This document shows positions 1 to 9,508 of a stretch of DNA of 64,000 nt, piece by piece. Numbering within the stretch: the stretch's first letter is position 1; each line of letters starts with the position of its first letter. Under the pieces are notes generated by a model that was not told where the DNA came from, searched no databases, and saw nothing but the letters and a program-made list of their open reading frames with translations. The translations under genes were made by a program, and so were the position numbers. This DNA comes from JADZAI01 sp047602465 (GTDB lineage Bacteria > Pseudomonadota > Alphaproteobacteria > Micropepsales > Micropepsaceae), in assembly GCA_047602465.1 (NCBI GenBank), contig JASGHF010000002.1:496001-560000 (forward strand). Direction: 5' to 3'.

Positions 1-2
1 GC

Positions 3-98
3 GAAGACGCCGCTTCTGCCCGCGCCCGCGTCGAGGCGATGTGCCAGAAGCTCCTCGCCAACACCGTCATCGAAAACTACGCCGTCGAGATCGGATAG
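3..98 (+). CDS. purS: PurS, FGAM synthase small subunit (C-terminal end only)
   Basis: The window opens inside this gene; only the last 31 codons and the stop are visible. The residues ARVEAMCQKLLANTVIENY followed by the stop match the conserved PurS C-terminus (CxKLLANPVIExY). PurS forms the bridge of the PurS/PurQ/PurL complex that makes formylglycinamidine ribonucleotide. The call is supported by purQ and purL a few kilobases downstream on the same strand. Frame is set by the conserved residues; the start lies outside the window. Confidence 0.85.
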   Translation, partial: EDAASARARVEAMCQKLLANTVIENYAVEIG

Positions 99-103
99 AA
101 GCC

Positions 104-517
104 ATGCGCCGCATCGCCGCCTTCGCCCTTGCCGCCTCCGCTCTGGCCGCAGCGGCGAGCGCGGCGCCCGGCGCGCTCGACTGCTCCCCGGGCTTCGACG
201 CCATCCGCGCCGCATCCCTCGCCCAGCCGGGCGTCATTCCGGAAATGACGCTCGACGCCGAATGGGCCTGGTCCGGCTCCAACTCCGTCCTCGACATCTT
301 CACCCTGCCCGGCAACCCGGCCCATCCGGGCGTGCTGCATCTGGTTCTGGCGAAAGAAGGTTTCCGCACCTGGGCCGGCTACACCTCGGGCTGCGCCTTC
401 GGCGACGTCGCGAAATTCAACGAATGGATGGCGAGCTACCGCGAACTCAGCAACGCCGCCGTCAAGGACATGAAAGAAGGCCGCCCCGTCGGCCCTCCCC
501 CGGCCCAGCCGGAATAG
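104..517 (+). CDS. Small secreted protein of unknown function
   Basis: A 137-residue protein starting five bases after the purS stop, so probably translated from the same mRNA. The N-terminus (MRRIAAFALAASALAAAASA) is a clear Sec signal peptide with an AxA cleavage site. The mature part has two cysteines (about residues 25 and 93), which could form a disulfide, and an acidic/Pro-rich tail. I do not recognise a family. The ATG at 104 is preferred over an upstream in-frame start inside purS because it gives the signal peptide directly. Confidence 0.6.
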   Translation: MRRIAAFALAASALAAAASAAPGALDCSPGFDAIRAASLAQPGVIPEMTLDAEWAWSGSNSVLDIFTLPGNPAHPGVLHLVLAKEGFRTWAGYTSGCAFGDVAKFNEWMASYRELSNAAVKDMKEGRPVGPPPAQPE

Positions 518-527
518 GCACGAGATG

Positions 528-563
528 TCATGGTCGGCGAAGGCCGACCATCCACGCCTTCAA
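528..563. repeat. Intergenic hairpin repeat, family A copy 1
   Basis: Contains TGGTCGGC-GAAG-GCCGACCA (531-550) followed by TCCACGCC. The 8-bp stem with a four-base loop recurs near 4491 and twice near 40091-40162. It lies between two converging genes and could also work as a transcription terminator, although no T-run follows. Confidence 0.7.
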
Positions 564-575
564 TTCTCTGCCTGA

Positions 576-1097
576 TCACATCTTCAGGCGCGGCACGCCC
601 ATATAGTCGCGCTTGCCCAGCTTCACGCCCTTAGCCCGCAGCAGCGCATAGGTCGTCGTCGCGTGGAAATGCAGATTGGGCAGCGAGAACGACAAGAGGA
701 AGCCCTCCGCGGCGAATGGCATCTGCACCTTGCCGAGCGAGAACATCACGTCCTTGCCCTCCAGCGCGTTCACCTCGTCGGGCGTCACCTGCGCCAGCGC
801 CGCATTGGCCTCCGCGATCAGCGCCTCCAGCCCGGCCCAGCTATCCGGCCCCAGCGTATTGCCCGGTGTGAAGACACCGGCTTTGCACCCCGCCAGCGCG
901 CCGACCGAATGGTTCACCACCGAATAGATCTGATAGCGGAAGGGCAGCATGTCCTCGATCAGCCGCGTCTCGATGAAGCTGTCGGGATCGACGCCTTCCG
1001 CCTCCAGATGCGCCCGCCCCTTGGCCAGCACGCCGCCCACCGCGCCCACGGTCTGCCGGAACGACAACACCACCGCATCGAAAAGTGAAATCGCCAT
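576..1097 (-). CDS. DUF1993 family protein
   Basis: A 173-residue cytosolic protein. The start (MAISLFDAVVLSFRQTVGAV), the internal FRYQIYSVVNHSVGALAG stretch and the closing NLHFHATTTYALLRAKGVKLGKRDY-type region match the DUF1993 family, which has a DinB-like four-helix fold; biochemical role unknown. Length is normal for the family. It faces the preceding secreted-protein gene across hairpin repeat A, and its start is about 50 bases from the divergent VOC gene, so the two may share a promoter region. Confidence 0.75.
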   Translation of the reverse strand: MAISLFDAVVLSFRQTVGAVGGVLAKGRAHLEAEGVDPDSFIETRLIEDMLPFRYQIYSVVNHSVGALAGCKAGVFTPGNTLGPDSWAGLEALIAEANAALAQVTPDEVNALEGKDVMFSLGKVQMPFAAEGFLLSFSLPNLHFHATTTYALLRAKGVKLGKRDYMGVPRLKM

Positions 1098-1150
1098 CGC
1101 TTGAACTCCCTCAGTTGTTCTTGTCTCTGGGGTGACACTTACGGGTTCCC

Positions 1151-1531
1151 ATGCGCCTGAACCAGATCACCCTTCCGTCAACCGATGTGACACGCGGCCG
1201 CGATTTCTATGTCGGCCTCGGCTTCACCCTGCTGGTGGACTCGCCGCCCCATTACATGCGCCTTGAGGCGCCCGAAGGCGGCACGACGCTTTCGCTGCAT
1301 CTGGTGGACGCCATGCCCACCGGCGACACCGCCGTCATCTATCTGGAAACCGAAACGCTGGATGCCGATGTCGCCCGCCTGAAAGCCGCCGGCTTCGCGT
1401 TCTTCCAGAAACCCCGCGACGAATCCTGGCTCTGGCGCGAAGCCCGTCTCCACGACCCCGACGGCAACGTCATCTGCCTCTATCACGCCGGCGAAAACCG
1501 CCTGAACCCGCCCTGGCGCGTCCGCCCATAG
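1151..1531 (+). CDS. VOC/glyoxalase-fold protein
   Basis: A 126-residue single vicinal-oxygen-chelate module: starts MRLNQITLPSTDVTRGRDFY, has the two beta-alpha-beta-beta-beta halves, and ends with the typical LHDPDGNVICLYHAG. Possible metal residues are in the C-terminal half (H in the ARLHDPDGN region, E/H near the end). Substrate cannot be told; members include glyoxalase I, fosfomycin/bleomycin resistance and dioxygenases. Divergent from the DUF1993 gene and followed by repeat B and purQ. Confidence 0.7.
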   Translation: MRLNQITLPSTDVTRGRDFYVGLGFTLLVDSPPHYMRLEAPEGGTTLSLHLVDAMPTGDTAVIYLETETLDADVARLKAAGFAFFQKPRDESWLWREARLHDPDGNVICLYHAGENRLNPPWRVRP

Positions 1532-1581
1532 CTTTCCTCCCCGTCATTCACGGGGGAGGTGCCCCAAAGGGGCGGAGGGGG
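1532..1581. repeat. Intergenic repeat, family B copy 1
   Basis: CCTCCCC-GTCATTCAC-GGGGGAGG hairpin followed by GTGCCCC..GGGGCGGAGGGGGC. A near-identical 50-base copy occurs at 4558-4608. Both sit upstream of a purine gene (purQ here, purL there). The second small inverted repeat (GCCCC/GGGGC) makes it a two-hairpin element. Confidence 0.75.
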
Positions 1582-1663
1582 CAAAGCGCGCGCCGCTCTT
1601 TCGCCTTCGCGACCCCGCCGATTCACGCTAGAAGCCGCCAACTCCCGCGGAGCACACCACACC

Positions 1664-2329
1664 ATGAAAGCCGCCGTCGTCGTCTTCCCCGCCTCCAACT
1701 GCGATCGCGACGCCGCGACGGCGCTGGAATACGTCACGGGCAAAAAGACCGCGATGCTCTGGCACGGCGACAGCGACGTGCCCGGGGACATCGACCTCAT
1801 CGTCCTCCCCGGCGGCTTTTCCTATGGCGACTATCTGCGCTGCGGCGCCATGGCCGCCCAGTCGCCGATCATGAAGACGGTGGTGGAGCGCGCGAAGGCC
1901 GGCACGCCCGTCGCGGGCATCTGCAACGGCTTCCAGATCCTCGCCGAATGCGGCCTGCTGCCCGGCGGGTTCCTGCGCAATGCGGGGCTGAAATTCGTCA
2001 ACAAACCGACGCCCATCAAGGTCGAGACCAGCCAGTCGATCTTCACCAACCAGTACGAAGCGGGCGAGATCGTCCACTTCCAGGTCGCCAACGGCGAAGG
2101 CAATTACTTCGCCGACGACGAGACGCTGAAGGCGCTCGAAGGCGAAGGCCGCGTCGCCTTCCGCTACCAGGACAATCCCAACGGCTCGGTCGCCGACATC
2201 GCCGGCATCTTCAACGAGACGAAGACGGTGCTGGGCGTCATGCCCCACCCCGAGCGCAACGTTGAGCCGATCCACGGCAACACCGACGGTCGCCGCTTCT
2301 TCGAAAGCCTCCTCGGCGCGGTGAGATAG
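1664..2329 (+). CDS. purQ: PurQ, glutamine amidotransferase subunit of FGAM synthase
   Basis: 221 residues, a class I glutamine amidotransferase that delivers ammonia to PurL in the fourth step of purine synthesis. Visible marks: MKAAVVVFPASNCDRD start typical of PurQ, the nucleophile-elbow GICNGFQIL with catalytic Cys at about residue 86, and the C-terminal MPHPERN with the catalytic His and a nearby Glu. An in-frame upstream start near 1559 would run through repeat B and is rejected. purS is 1.6 kb upstream with three unrelated genes between, so the classical purSQL order is interrupted here. Confidence 0.96.
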   Translation: MKAAVVVFPASNCDRDAATALEYVTGKKTAMLWHGDSDVPGDIDLIVLPGGFSYGDYLRCGAMAAQSPIMKTVVERAKAGTPVAGICNGFQILAECGLLPGGFLRNAGLKFVNKPTPIKVETSQSIFTNQYEAGEIVHFQVANGEGNYFADDETLKALEGEGRVAFRYQDNPNGSVADIAGIFNETKTVLGVMPHPERNVEPIHGNTDGRRFFESLLGAVR

Positions 2330-2334
2330 GCCGC

Positions 2335-2985
2335 ATGACCCGTCTCGACCGCCGCGCGCAGATCATCGCGGTCGCGCTGGCGCTGCTCGCGGGCTTCGTC
2401 GACGGCATCGGCTTCGTCTCGCTCGGCGGCTTCTTCGTCTCCTTCATGAGCGGCAATTCCACGCGGCTGGGCGTCGGCCTCACGCACGACCTGACCACCG
2501 CGCTCACCGCGCTCGGCCTCATCGCCGCCTTCGTCCTCGGCGCGGCGGTGGGATCGCTCATCGCCCAAGCCGCCGCGCACCATCGCCGCGCCGCCGTTCT
2601 GCTCGTCGTCGCGCTCCTCCTGGCGCTGGCCGCGCTGTTCGACATGGCCGCCATTCCCGTCGCCGCCGCCGGCCTCATGGCCTTCGCCATGGGGACTGCG
2701 AACGCCGCGTTCGAGGAAGGCGGCGAAACCCGGGTCGCCGTCACCTACATGACCGGCGCGCTGGTAAAGATGGGCCAGCGCCTCGCCGCCGTGCTGCGCG
2801 GCGGCTCGGGCGAGGGCTTCTTCGCCTACGCCCTGCTCTGGTCGGGCCTCGTCAGCGGCGCGGCGCTTGGCGCACTGGCTTTCATGTCGATCGGCGTCGC
2901 CGCGCTGTGGATCGCCGCCGCCTTCGCCGCCCTGCTCGGCCTCGTCGCCCGCGCCGATCCACCGCCTGCGGCCAACGGCGGCTGA
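2335..2985 (+). CDS. YoaK/DUF1275 family membrane protein
   Basis: 216 residues with about six hydrophobic segments. The FVDGIGFVSLGGFFVSFMSGNST stretch near residue 20-45 is the DUF1275 signature (D..G......G.FvsfmtGN), shared with YoaK. Function unproven; family members are often annotated as putative transporters. It starts six bases after the purQ stop and may be co-transcribed with it. Confidence 0.8.
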   Translation: MTRLDRRAQIIAVALALLAGFVDGIGFVSLGGFFVSFMSGNSTRLGVGLTHDLTTALTALGLIAAFVLGAAVGSLIAQAAAHHRRAAVLLVVALLLALAALFDMAAIPVAAAGLMAFAMGTANAAFEEGGETRVAVTYMTGALVKMGQRLAAVLRGGSGEGFFAYALLWSGLVSGAALGALAFMSIGVAALWIAAAFAALLGLVARADPPPAANGG

Positions 2986-3125
2986 CGCTTTTTCTTGTTC
3001 CGTCCCGTATTGGCGTGCGACCCTTGCCGGGCCGCTCGCGTCCGCGCGCGGCATTTTACGGGGAATGACGGGCGCCCTGCCGAGCGCCCAGGTCTGCGCC
3101 TGCAGGCCATGACGGGGGGACCGCC

Positions 3126-4451
3126 ATGCTGCTCGAAATCGTCTTGTTCACGGTGCTCACCACCGCGGCCGCCCTGTTCGCGCAGGAAAAATTCTCGGTC
3201 CCCACCCCGATCTCGCTCATCGTCATCGTCGTCGCCGCCTCGCTCGCCGGCTACGCGCCGGTGCCCATTTCCGAAGGCGAGTTCGACGACATCATTCTGG
3301 TCATGCTGCCGCTGCTCATCGGCGTCGACGCCATGCTGCTGCGCTGGAAGGAAATTCGCGCCAATGCGGCGGGCCTGTTCTATCTCGCGGGCATCATGGT
3401 GGTGCTGTCGGTCGCCATGGCGATCCTGCTCAACCGCAATCTCCTGCCCGACTATCACCTCGATACGGCGGCGGTCGCGGCGCTCTTCTGCATGATCATG
3501 GCGACCGATCCGGTCTCGGTCTCATCGGTCTTCGGCAAATTCCATCTGCCGCATAACCTCAAGATCATGGCGGAGGGCGAAAGCCTCTTCAACGACGCCT
3601 CCGCGCTCATCGTCTTCTCCATCGCCCTCACCGCCATGGGCTTCAGGAACGAACATGTCGGCGACGATGTTCTGATGTACGCGATCAACGTCGTCGCGCT
3701 GGCGCTCCCGGTCGGCCTCGTCGTGGGCTATGTCGGCCTCTGGGCGATGCGGCTCGTGCATGATCCGATGGGCGAGACCATGCTGGTCATGGCCATCGCC
3801 TTCGGCGCGTTCTGGCTGGCGGAGCATTTCCACGCTTCCGGCATTCTCGCCGTCATCGTCGCGGTGCTGTTCGCCAACTCGGTCATCACACGGCGGCTTG
3901 AGCAGGGCGAGGCCGTCATCGCCGCCGACAAGGGCGCTCTCCCGCGCAAATCGCTGCGCCAGTTCCTGCTGAATTTCGACGAGGCGGTGAAGGACACCGC
4001 CGCCTATCAGGTGGTGATCGGCAATCTGCGCTTCACCGCCATCATCGCGGCCAGTGTGCTGTTCATCTCGATGGCCCAGCTCATCCATGTCGACATCCTG
4101 CTGAAGCACTGGAACGAGATTCTCTCGGTCTTCATCGGCGTCACGCTCATCCGCATGGCCAATCTCGGCGTCTTCGCCTTCATCAGCCGCAGGACCGACA
4201 AGATCCCCACCATCTCGCTGCACTGGTGGATGATCCTCACCGGCGCGGGCGTGAAGGGCGCCTTCTCGCTGCTGATGCTCCACATGATCCCGATGAACTA
4301 TCAGTACCGCGAACTGTTCGAGGCCATCGTGGTGGGCAACGTGCTGCTCTCCACCTTCCTCTACCCCGCCTTCCTCTTCGCGGTGATCGCCGCCTACAGG
4401 AAAATCTTCGAAGCCGAATACCAGGCCGACCATCTGAGGTTCGAGGAATAG
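3126..4451 (+). CDS. NhaP/CPA1-type cation:proton antiporter
   Basis: 441 residues, about 11-12 transmembrane helices. CPA1 marks include ATDPVSVSSVFGKFHLP near residue 125-140 and EGESLFNDASALIVFSIAL shortly after, which contain the conserved Asp pair (FND) that binds the transported ion. A His/Arg-rich cytosolic C-terminal regulatory domain, as in NhaP or eukaryotic NHE, is absent. Likely exchanges Na+ or K+ for H+ at the inner membrane. Isolated gene with its own 140-base leader. Confidence 0.88.
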   Translation: MLLEIVLFTVLTTAAALFAQEKFSVPTPISLIVIVVAASLAGYAPVPISEGEFDDIILVMLPLLIGVDAMLLRWKEIRANAAGLFYLAGIMVVLSVAMAILLNRNLLPDYHLDTAAVAALFCMIMATDPVSVSSVFGKFHLPHNLKIMAEGESLFNDASALIVFSIALTAMGFRNEHVGDDVLMYAINVVALALPVGLVVGYVGLWAMRLVHDPMGETMLVMAIAFGAFWLAEHFHASGILAVIVAVLFANSVITRRLEQGEAVIAADKGALPRKSLRQFLLNFDEAVKDTAAYQVVIGNLRFTAIIAASVLFISMAQLIHVDILLKHWNEILSVFIGVTLIRMANLGVFAFISRRTDKIPTISLHWWMILTGAGVKGAFSLLMLHMIPMNYQYRELFEAIVVGNVLLSTFLYPAFLFAVIAAYRKIFEAEYQADHLRFEE

Positions 4452-4490
4452 ATCCGGTCGCGCCCCGCTCGCGCCGCCACCCCACCCGGA

Positions 4491-4510
4491 TGGTCCGCGA
4501 CGGCGGACCA
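4491..4510. repeat. Intergenic hairpin repeat, family A copy 2
   Basis: TGGTCCGC-GACG-GCGGACCA, followed by GCCACGGCTTGAAG, the same layout as copies at 528 and 40091. It lies about 40 bases after the antiporter stop and may end that transcript. Confidence 0.65.
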
Positions 4511-4557
4511 GCCACGGCTTGAAGCAGCACCCAAATAGACTTATATTCCTTCTTCGT

Positions 4558-4608
4558 CTTTCCTCCCCCGTCATTCACGGGGGAGGTGCCCGAAGGGCGG
4601 AGGGGGCC
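4558..4608. repeat. Intergenic repeat, family B copy 2
   Basis: CTTTCCTCCCCCGTCATTC and the mirrored ACGGGGGAGG form a 10-bp stem; GTGCCCGAAGGGCGGAGGGGGC follows. More than 45 of about 50 bases match the copy at 1532-1581. Confidence 0.75.
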
Positions 4609-4627
4609 AGGTGGAGGTGCCAGTGCA

Positions 4628-4789
4628 AAAACCGGCAAACGAAAACTTATCCACAGCCTCTCTCGAAAAACGCGAAAACGAGTCGTTGTGGCCTGCCCCG
4701 CCCGCCCCACAACATCTTGAATGCCCGGCCAGCGGATCTGTGCTTCAGCGACAAACGAATGCCCGCCCCGCTCAAATTTCGACGTTCAA
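4628..4789. repeat. Diverged family C repeat fragments
   Basis: AACCGGCAAACGAA (about 4630-4643) matches the reverse complement of the right end of the copy at 18703-18768. TCAGCGACAAACGAATGC (4745-4762) is an exact 18-base match to the reverse complement of 18660-18677, and TCGACGTTCAA follows 17 bases later as in that element, but with about 11 bases missing from the middle. Confidence 0.5.
4647..4655 (+). promoter_or_regulatory. Perfect DnaA-box nonamer
   Basis: TTATCCACA, the consensus high-affinity DnaA box, in the non-coding leader of purL. One chance match is expected about once per 130 kb on both strands at even composition, less at this GC, so it is suggestive only. Confidence 0.3.
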
Positions 4790-4874
4790 ACATATGTCGT
4801 GTCGCGAGCGTGAAATTTCCTTTCGCGCGCCCCGGCGACTCGCCTGAATCGCCACCCTCCGCTAGACACCGCCC

Positions 4875-7100
<2,226 letters not shown>

Positions 7101-7130
7101 CCCTATATTTGCGGTCCAAGGAGCCACCCC

Positions 7131-7367
7131 ATGCCGATGACCGCCGCCGACATCGAGAGCCTCATCAAGAAGGCCCTCCCCGACGCCGCCGTCACCATCA
7201 CCGACCTCGCCGGTGACGGCGACCACTATGCCGCCCACGTCGTCTCGCCCGCCTTCGCCGGAAAAACCCGGGTCGCCCAGCACAAGCTCGTCTTCGACGC
7301 CCTCGGCGGCCGCATGGGCGGCGAATTGCACGCTCTCGCGCTCACCACCGCCGCGCCAAAGCCTTGA
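7131..7367 (+). CDS. BolA-family protein
   Basis: 78 residues. ADIESLIKKALPDAAVTITD, GDHYAAHVVSPAFAGKTRV and HKLVFDALGGRMGGELHAL match the BolA/IbaG fold, with the conserved His in the HxxV.DAL stretch. BolA proteins bind a [2Fe-2S] cluster together with a monothiol glutaredoxin; that glutaredoxin is the next gene, 47 bases downstream. This pairing supports a role in iron-sulfur handling or iron signalling. Confidence 0.9.
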   Translation: MPMTAADIESLIKKALPDAAVTITDLAGDGDHYAAHVVSPAFAGKTRVAQHKLVFDALGGRMGGELHALALTTAAPKP

Positions 7368-7414
7368 CCGCCACCGCCGCCGTCCCTAGCTCTCTTTGAG
7401 CACTGGAGATCCCC

Positions 7415-7750
7415 ATGACCACCGCCCTGGAAACCATCAAGTCCGCCATCGACGGCAATGACGTCGTGCTGTTCATGAAGGGCACCCAGAACTTCCCCCA
7501 GTGCGGCTTCTCGGCGACCGTCGCCAAGATCCTCCAGCATGTCGGCGTCGAATTCGCTGACGTGAATGTCCTCGCCGACGCGGAAATCCGTCAGGGGATC
7601 AAGGACTTCTCGGAATGGCCGACCATTCCCCAGCTCTATGTGAAGGGCGAATTCGTCGGCGGCTGCGACATCGTGCGCGAGATGTTCGAAACCGGCGAAC
7701 TCAAGACATTTCTGGCCGAGAAGGGCGTGAAACTGGACGAAGCGGCGTAA
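7415..7750 (+). CDS. grxD: Grx4-type monothiol glutaredoxin
   Basis: 111 residues with the class II glutaredoxin active site CGFS at residues 30-33, the KGTQNFPQCGFS lead-in, and the glutathione-binding WPTIPQLYVKGEFVGGCDIV region. Family members carry and transfer [2Fe-2S] clusters rather than reduce disulfides. Sits directly after the BolA gene, the usual partner. Confidence 0.95.
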   Translation: MTTALETIKSAIDGNDVVLFMKGTQNFPQCGFSATVAKILQHVGVEFADVNVLADAEIRQGIKDFSEWPTIPQLYVKGEFVGGCDIVREMFETGELKTFLAEKGVKLDEAA

Positions 7751-7830
7751 CGCCGCGCTGTCAGCCCGATCCAAAGGGTCTAGAAAGTTCCCGCTCGGCG
7801 CTCAGGCCGCGTCATGTCTTGGGGACTTCC

Positions 7831-8310
7831 ATGCTGAAACTGCTCTCATTCGCCGGCGCCCTGCTCTTCGCCGCCTCAACGGCCGTCGCCGACATCGCGC
7901 CGCCGCCCGCCGTCACGCCGCCCGACGTCTTCGTCAAAAGCCTCTACGACACCAAACTGGAGTCCGAGGCCGTCAGCGCCGACCTGGGCCGCGCCGTCAC
8001 CGACTCGCTCATCCTCACGAACTTCAGCGCCGACCTGCTCGCGCTCTACAAGTCGACCTACTACATCGACGAGCCTGTCATCGACGGCGACGTCTTCATG
8101 ATGGCGCAGGAATGGGAGCCGACCGACGTCGCGACCAGGACCACCGCGCAGACGCCCGAAGCGGCGACCGTCGAAGCGACCTTCAAGATCGGCGCCGAGA
8201 CACGCACCGTCACCTATACGCTGAAGGCGCTCCGCAACGGCTGGGAGATCGACGACATCGCCAGCCCGCAAGGCTCGATCCGCAAGTGGATCGCCGACTA
8301 CAAGCCGTAA
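7831..8310 (+). CDS. Secreted DUF3828-like protein
   Basis: 159 residues starting with a signal peptide (MLKLLSFAGALLFAASTAVA, cleavage after AVA). The mature part predicts a mixed alpha/beta fold and ends NGWEIDDIASPQGSIRKWI, which resembles DUF3828 and NTF2-like lumenal domains. Function unknown. A strong bidirectional terminator follows 22 bases after the stop. The ATG at 7831 was chosen because it gives the signal peptide; a longer in-frame reading through the glutaredoxin end is not credible. Confidence 0.65.
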   Translation: MLKLLSFAGALLFAASTAVADIAPPPAVTPPDVFVKSLYDTKLESEAVSADLGRAVTDSLILTNFSADLLALYKSTYYIDEPVIDGDVFMMAQEWEPTDVATRTTAQTPEAATVEATFKIGAETRTVTYTLKALRNGWEIDDIASPQGSIRKWIADYKP

Positions 8311-8332
8311 GGCGCGGCGCCTCGCGCAAAAG

Positions 8333-8364
8333 AAAACGGCCGCATCTCACGATGCGGCCGTTTT
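8333..8364. terminator. Bidirectional intrinsic terminator
   Basis: AAAACGGCCGCATC (8333-8346), loop TCAC, GATGCGGCCGTTTT (8351-8364): a perfect 14-bp stem with A-run on one side and T-run on the other. It serves the secreted-protein gene on the plus strand and rpsD on the minus strand. Confidence 0.9.
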
Positions 8365-8385
8365 TCATTTCAGGCTTCGCAGCGA

Positions 8386-9003
8386 TTAGCGCGAATAGAA
8401 CTCGATGATCAGGTTCGGGTTCATCTGAACCGGATACGGCACGTCCGACAGCTTCGGCGTGCGGGTCAGCTTCACGGTGCCCTTGGCGTGATCGGTTTCC
8501 AGATAGTCCGGAACCTCGCGCTCGGTCGACTGGATGGCGGCGAGAACCGGCACCATCGTGATCGCCTTGGCGGTCAGCTCGACCACGTCACCATCCTTCA
8601 GCAGCGCCGAGGCGACGTTGAGGCGGCGGCCGTTGACCTTCACGTGGCCGTGGTTGACCAGCTGACGGGCGGCGAACGGGGTGGCGGCGAACTTGGCGCG
8701 GTACATGACCGCATCCAGGCGGCGCTCCAGCAGGCCGATCATGTTCTCGCCGGTGTCGCCGCGCAGACGGTTCGCCTCGGCGAAGATCTTGCGGAACTGG
8801 CGCTCGTTGATGTTGCCGTAATAGCCCTTGAGCGTCTGCTTGGCGCGCAGCTGCACGCCGAAGTCCGAGATCTTGCTCTTGCGGCGCGCGCCGTGCTGGC
8901 CGGGGCCGCTCTCGCGCTTGATGACAGGGCTCTTGGAAGTGCCCCAGAGATTCTGGCCGATGCGGCGGGAAATCTTGTGCTTGGCGCTCAGGCGCTTGGT
9001 CAT
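8386..9003 (-). CDS. rpsD: 30S ribosomal protein S4
   Basis: 205 residues, normal S4 length. MTKRLSAKHKISRRIGQNLW, the GQHGARRKSKISDFGVQLR stretch and the S4 RNA-binding domain (RRLDAVMYRAKFAATPFAARQ, VNHGHVKVNGRRLNVAS) are clear. The zinc-type Cys motif of some S4 proteins is absent. S4 nucleates 30S assembly and in many bacteria represses its own mRNA. Monocistronic here, as is usual in alphaproteobacteria. Confidence 0.97.
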   Translation of the reverse strand: MTKRLSAKHKISRRIGQNLWGTSKSPVIKRESGPGQHGARRKSKISDFGVQLRAKQTLKGYYGNINERQFRKIFAEANRLRGDTGENMIGLLERRLDAVMYRAKFAATPFAARQLVNHGHVKVNGRRLNVASALLKDGDVVELTAKAITMVPVLAAIQSTEREVPDYLETDHAKGTVKLTRTPKLSDVPYPVQMNPNLIIEFYSR

Positions 9004-9163
9004 GACGGTTCCTTGTCATCTCGTGTCAGGTTCGGAAACGCCCCTCCTCCTCCCCTTGCGGGGCCGACAGACAGCGAACTGTCACGGGTGCATACTTCGC
9101 CGGGCCTGACCCCTAGCGAAGGCGGCGGAAAATAGGGATTTGCCCCCTCAAGTCAAGCCAAAC

Positions 9164-9508
9164 TCACAACATCCGGGCGCCATTCGGCACCGGAAAATCC
9201 GGCCCCAGAAGCACGACATTCCCATCGGAATCATGGTGTCCCAGCACCAGAACCTCCGACATGAACGGCCCGATCTGGCGGGGCGGGAAATTCACCACCG
9301 CGATCACCTGCCGGCCCGGCAAATCCTCGATTTTGTGTCTCACGGTGATCTGGGCCGACGAGCGTTTTTCGCCGATTTCCGGCCCGAAATCGATGAACAG
9401 CTTGAACGCGGGCTTTCGCGCCTCAGGAAAAACCTCGGCCCGCAACACCGTCCCGGCCCGGATATCGACCTTCAGGAAATCGTCAAAGCTGATCACAGCG
9501 TCACCCAT
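9164..9508 (-). CDS. csaA: CsaA-like tRNA-binding-domain protein
   Basis: 114 residues forming one OB-fold tRNA-binding domain of the CsaA/Arc1p type: FLKVDIRAGTVLRAEVFPEA, KLFIDFGPEIGEKRSSAQIT, and VNFPPRQIGPFMSEVLVLG. CsaA is a dimeric chaperone-like protein that binds tRNA. Its start overlaps the 3' end of the upstream oxidoreductase gene by 16 bases, so translation is probably coupled in the five-gene minus-strand run from 12823 to 9164. Confidence 0.85.
   Translation of the reverse strand: MGDAVISFDDFLKVDIRAGTVLRAEVFPEARKPAFKLFIDFGPEIGEKRSSAQITVRHKIEDLPGRQVIAVVNFPPRQIGPFMSEVLVLGHHDSDGNVVLLGPDFPVPNGARML

Larger units (their letters stand above)
4452..4874. other. 423-base gene-free region upstream of purL, rich in repeats
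   Basis: From left to right it holds a family A hairpin (4491-4510), a family B element (4558-4608), a family C fragment (about 4628-4645), a perfect DnaA-box nonamer (4647-4655), a second family C fragment (4745-4789), then about 85 bases leading to the purL start. The middle is noticeably richer in A/T than the neighbouring genes. I see no credible coding frame and no convincing riboswitch. Confidence 0.6.
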
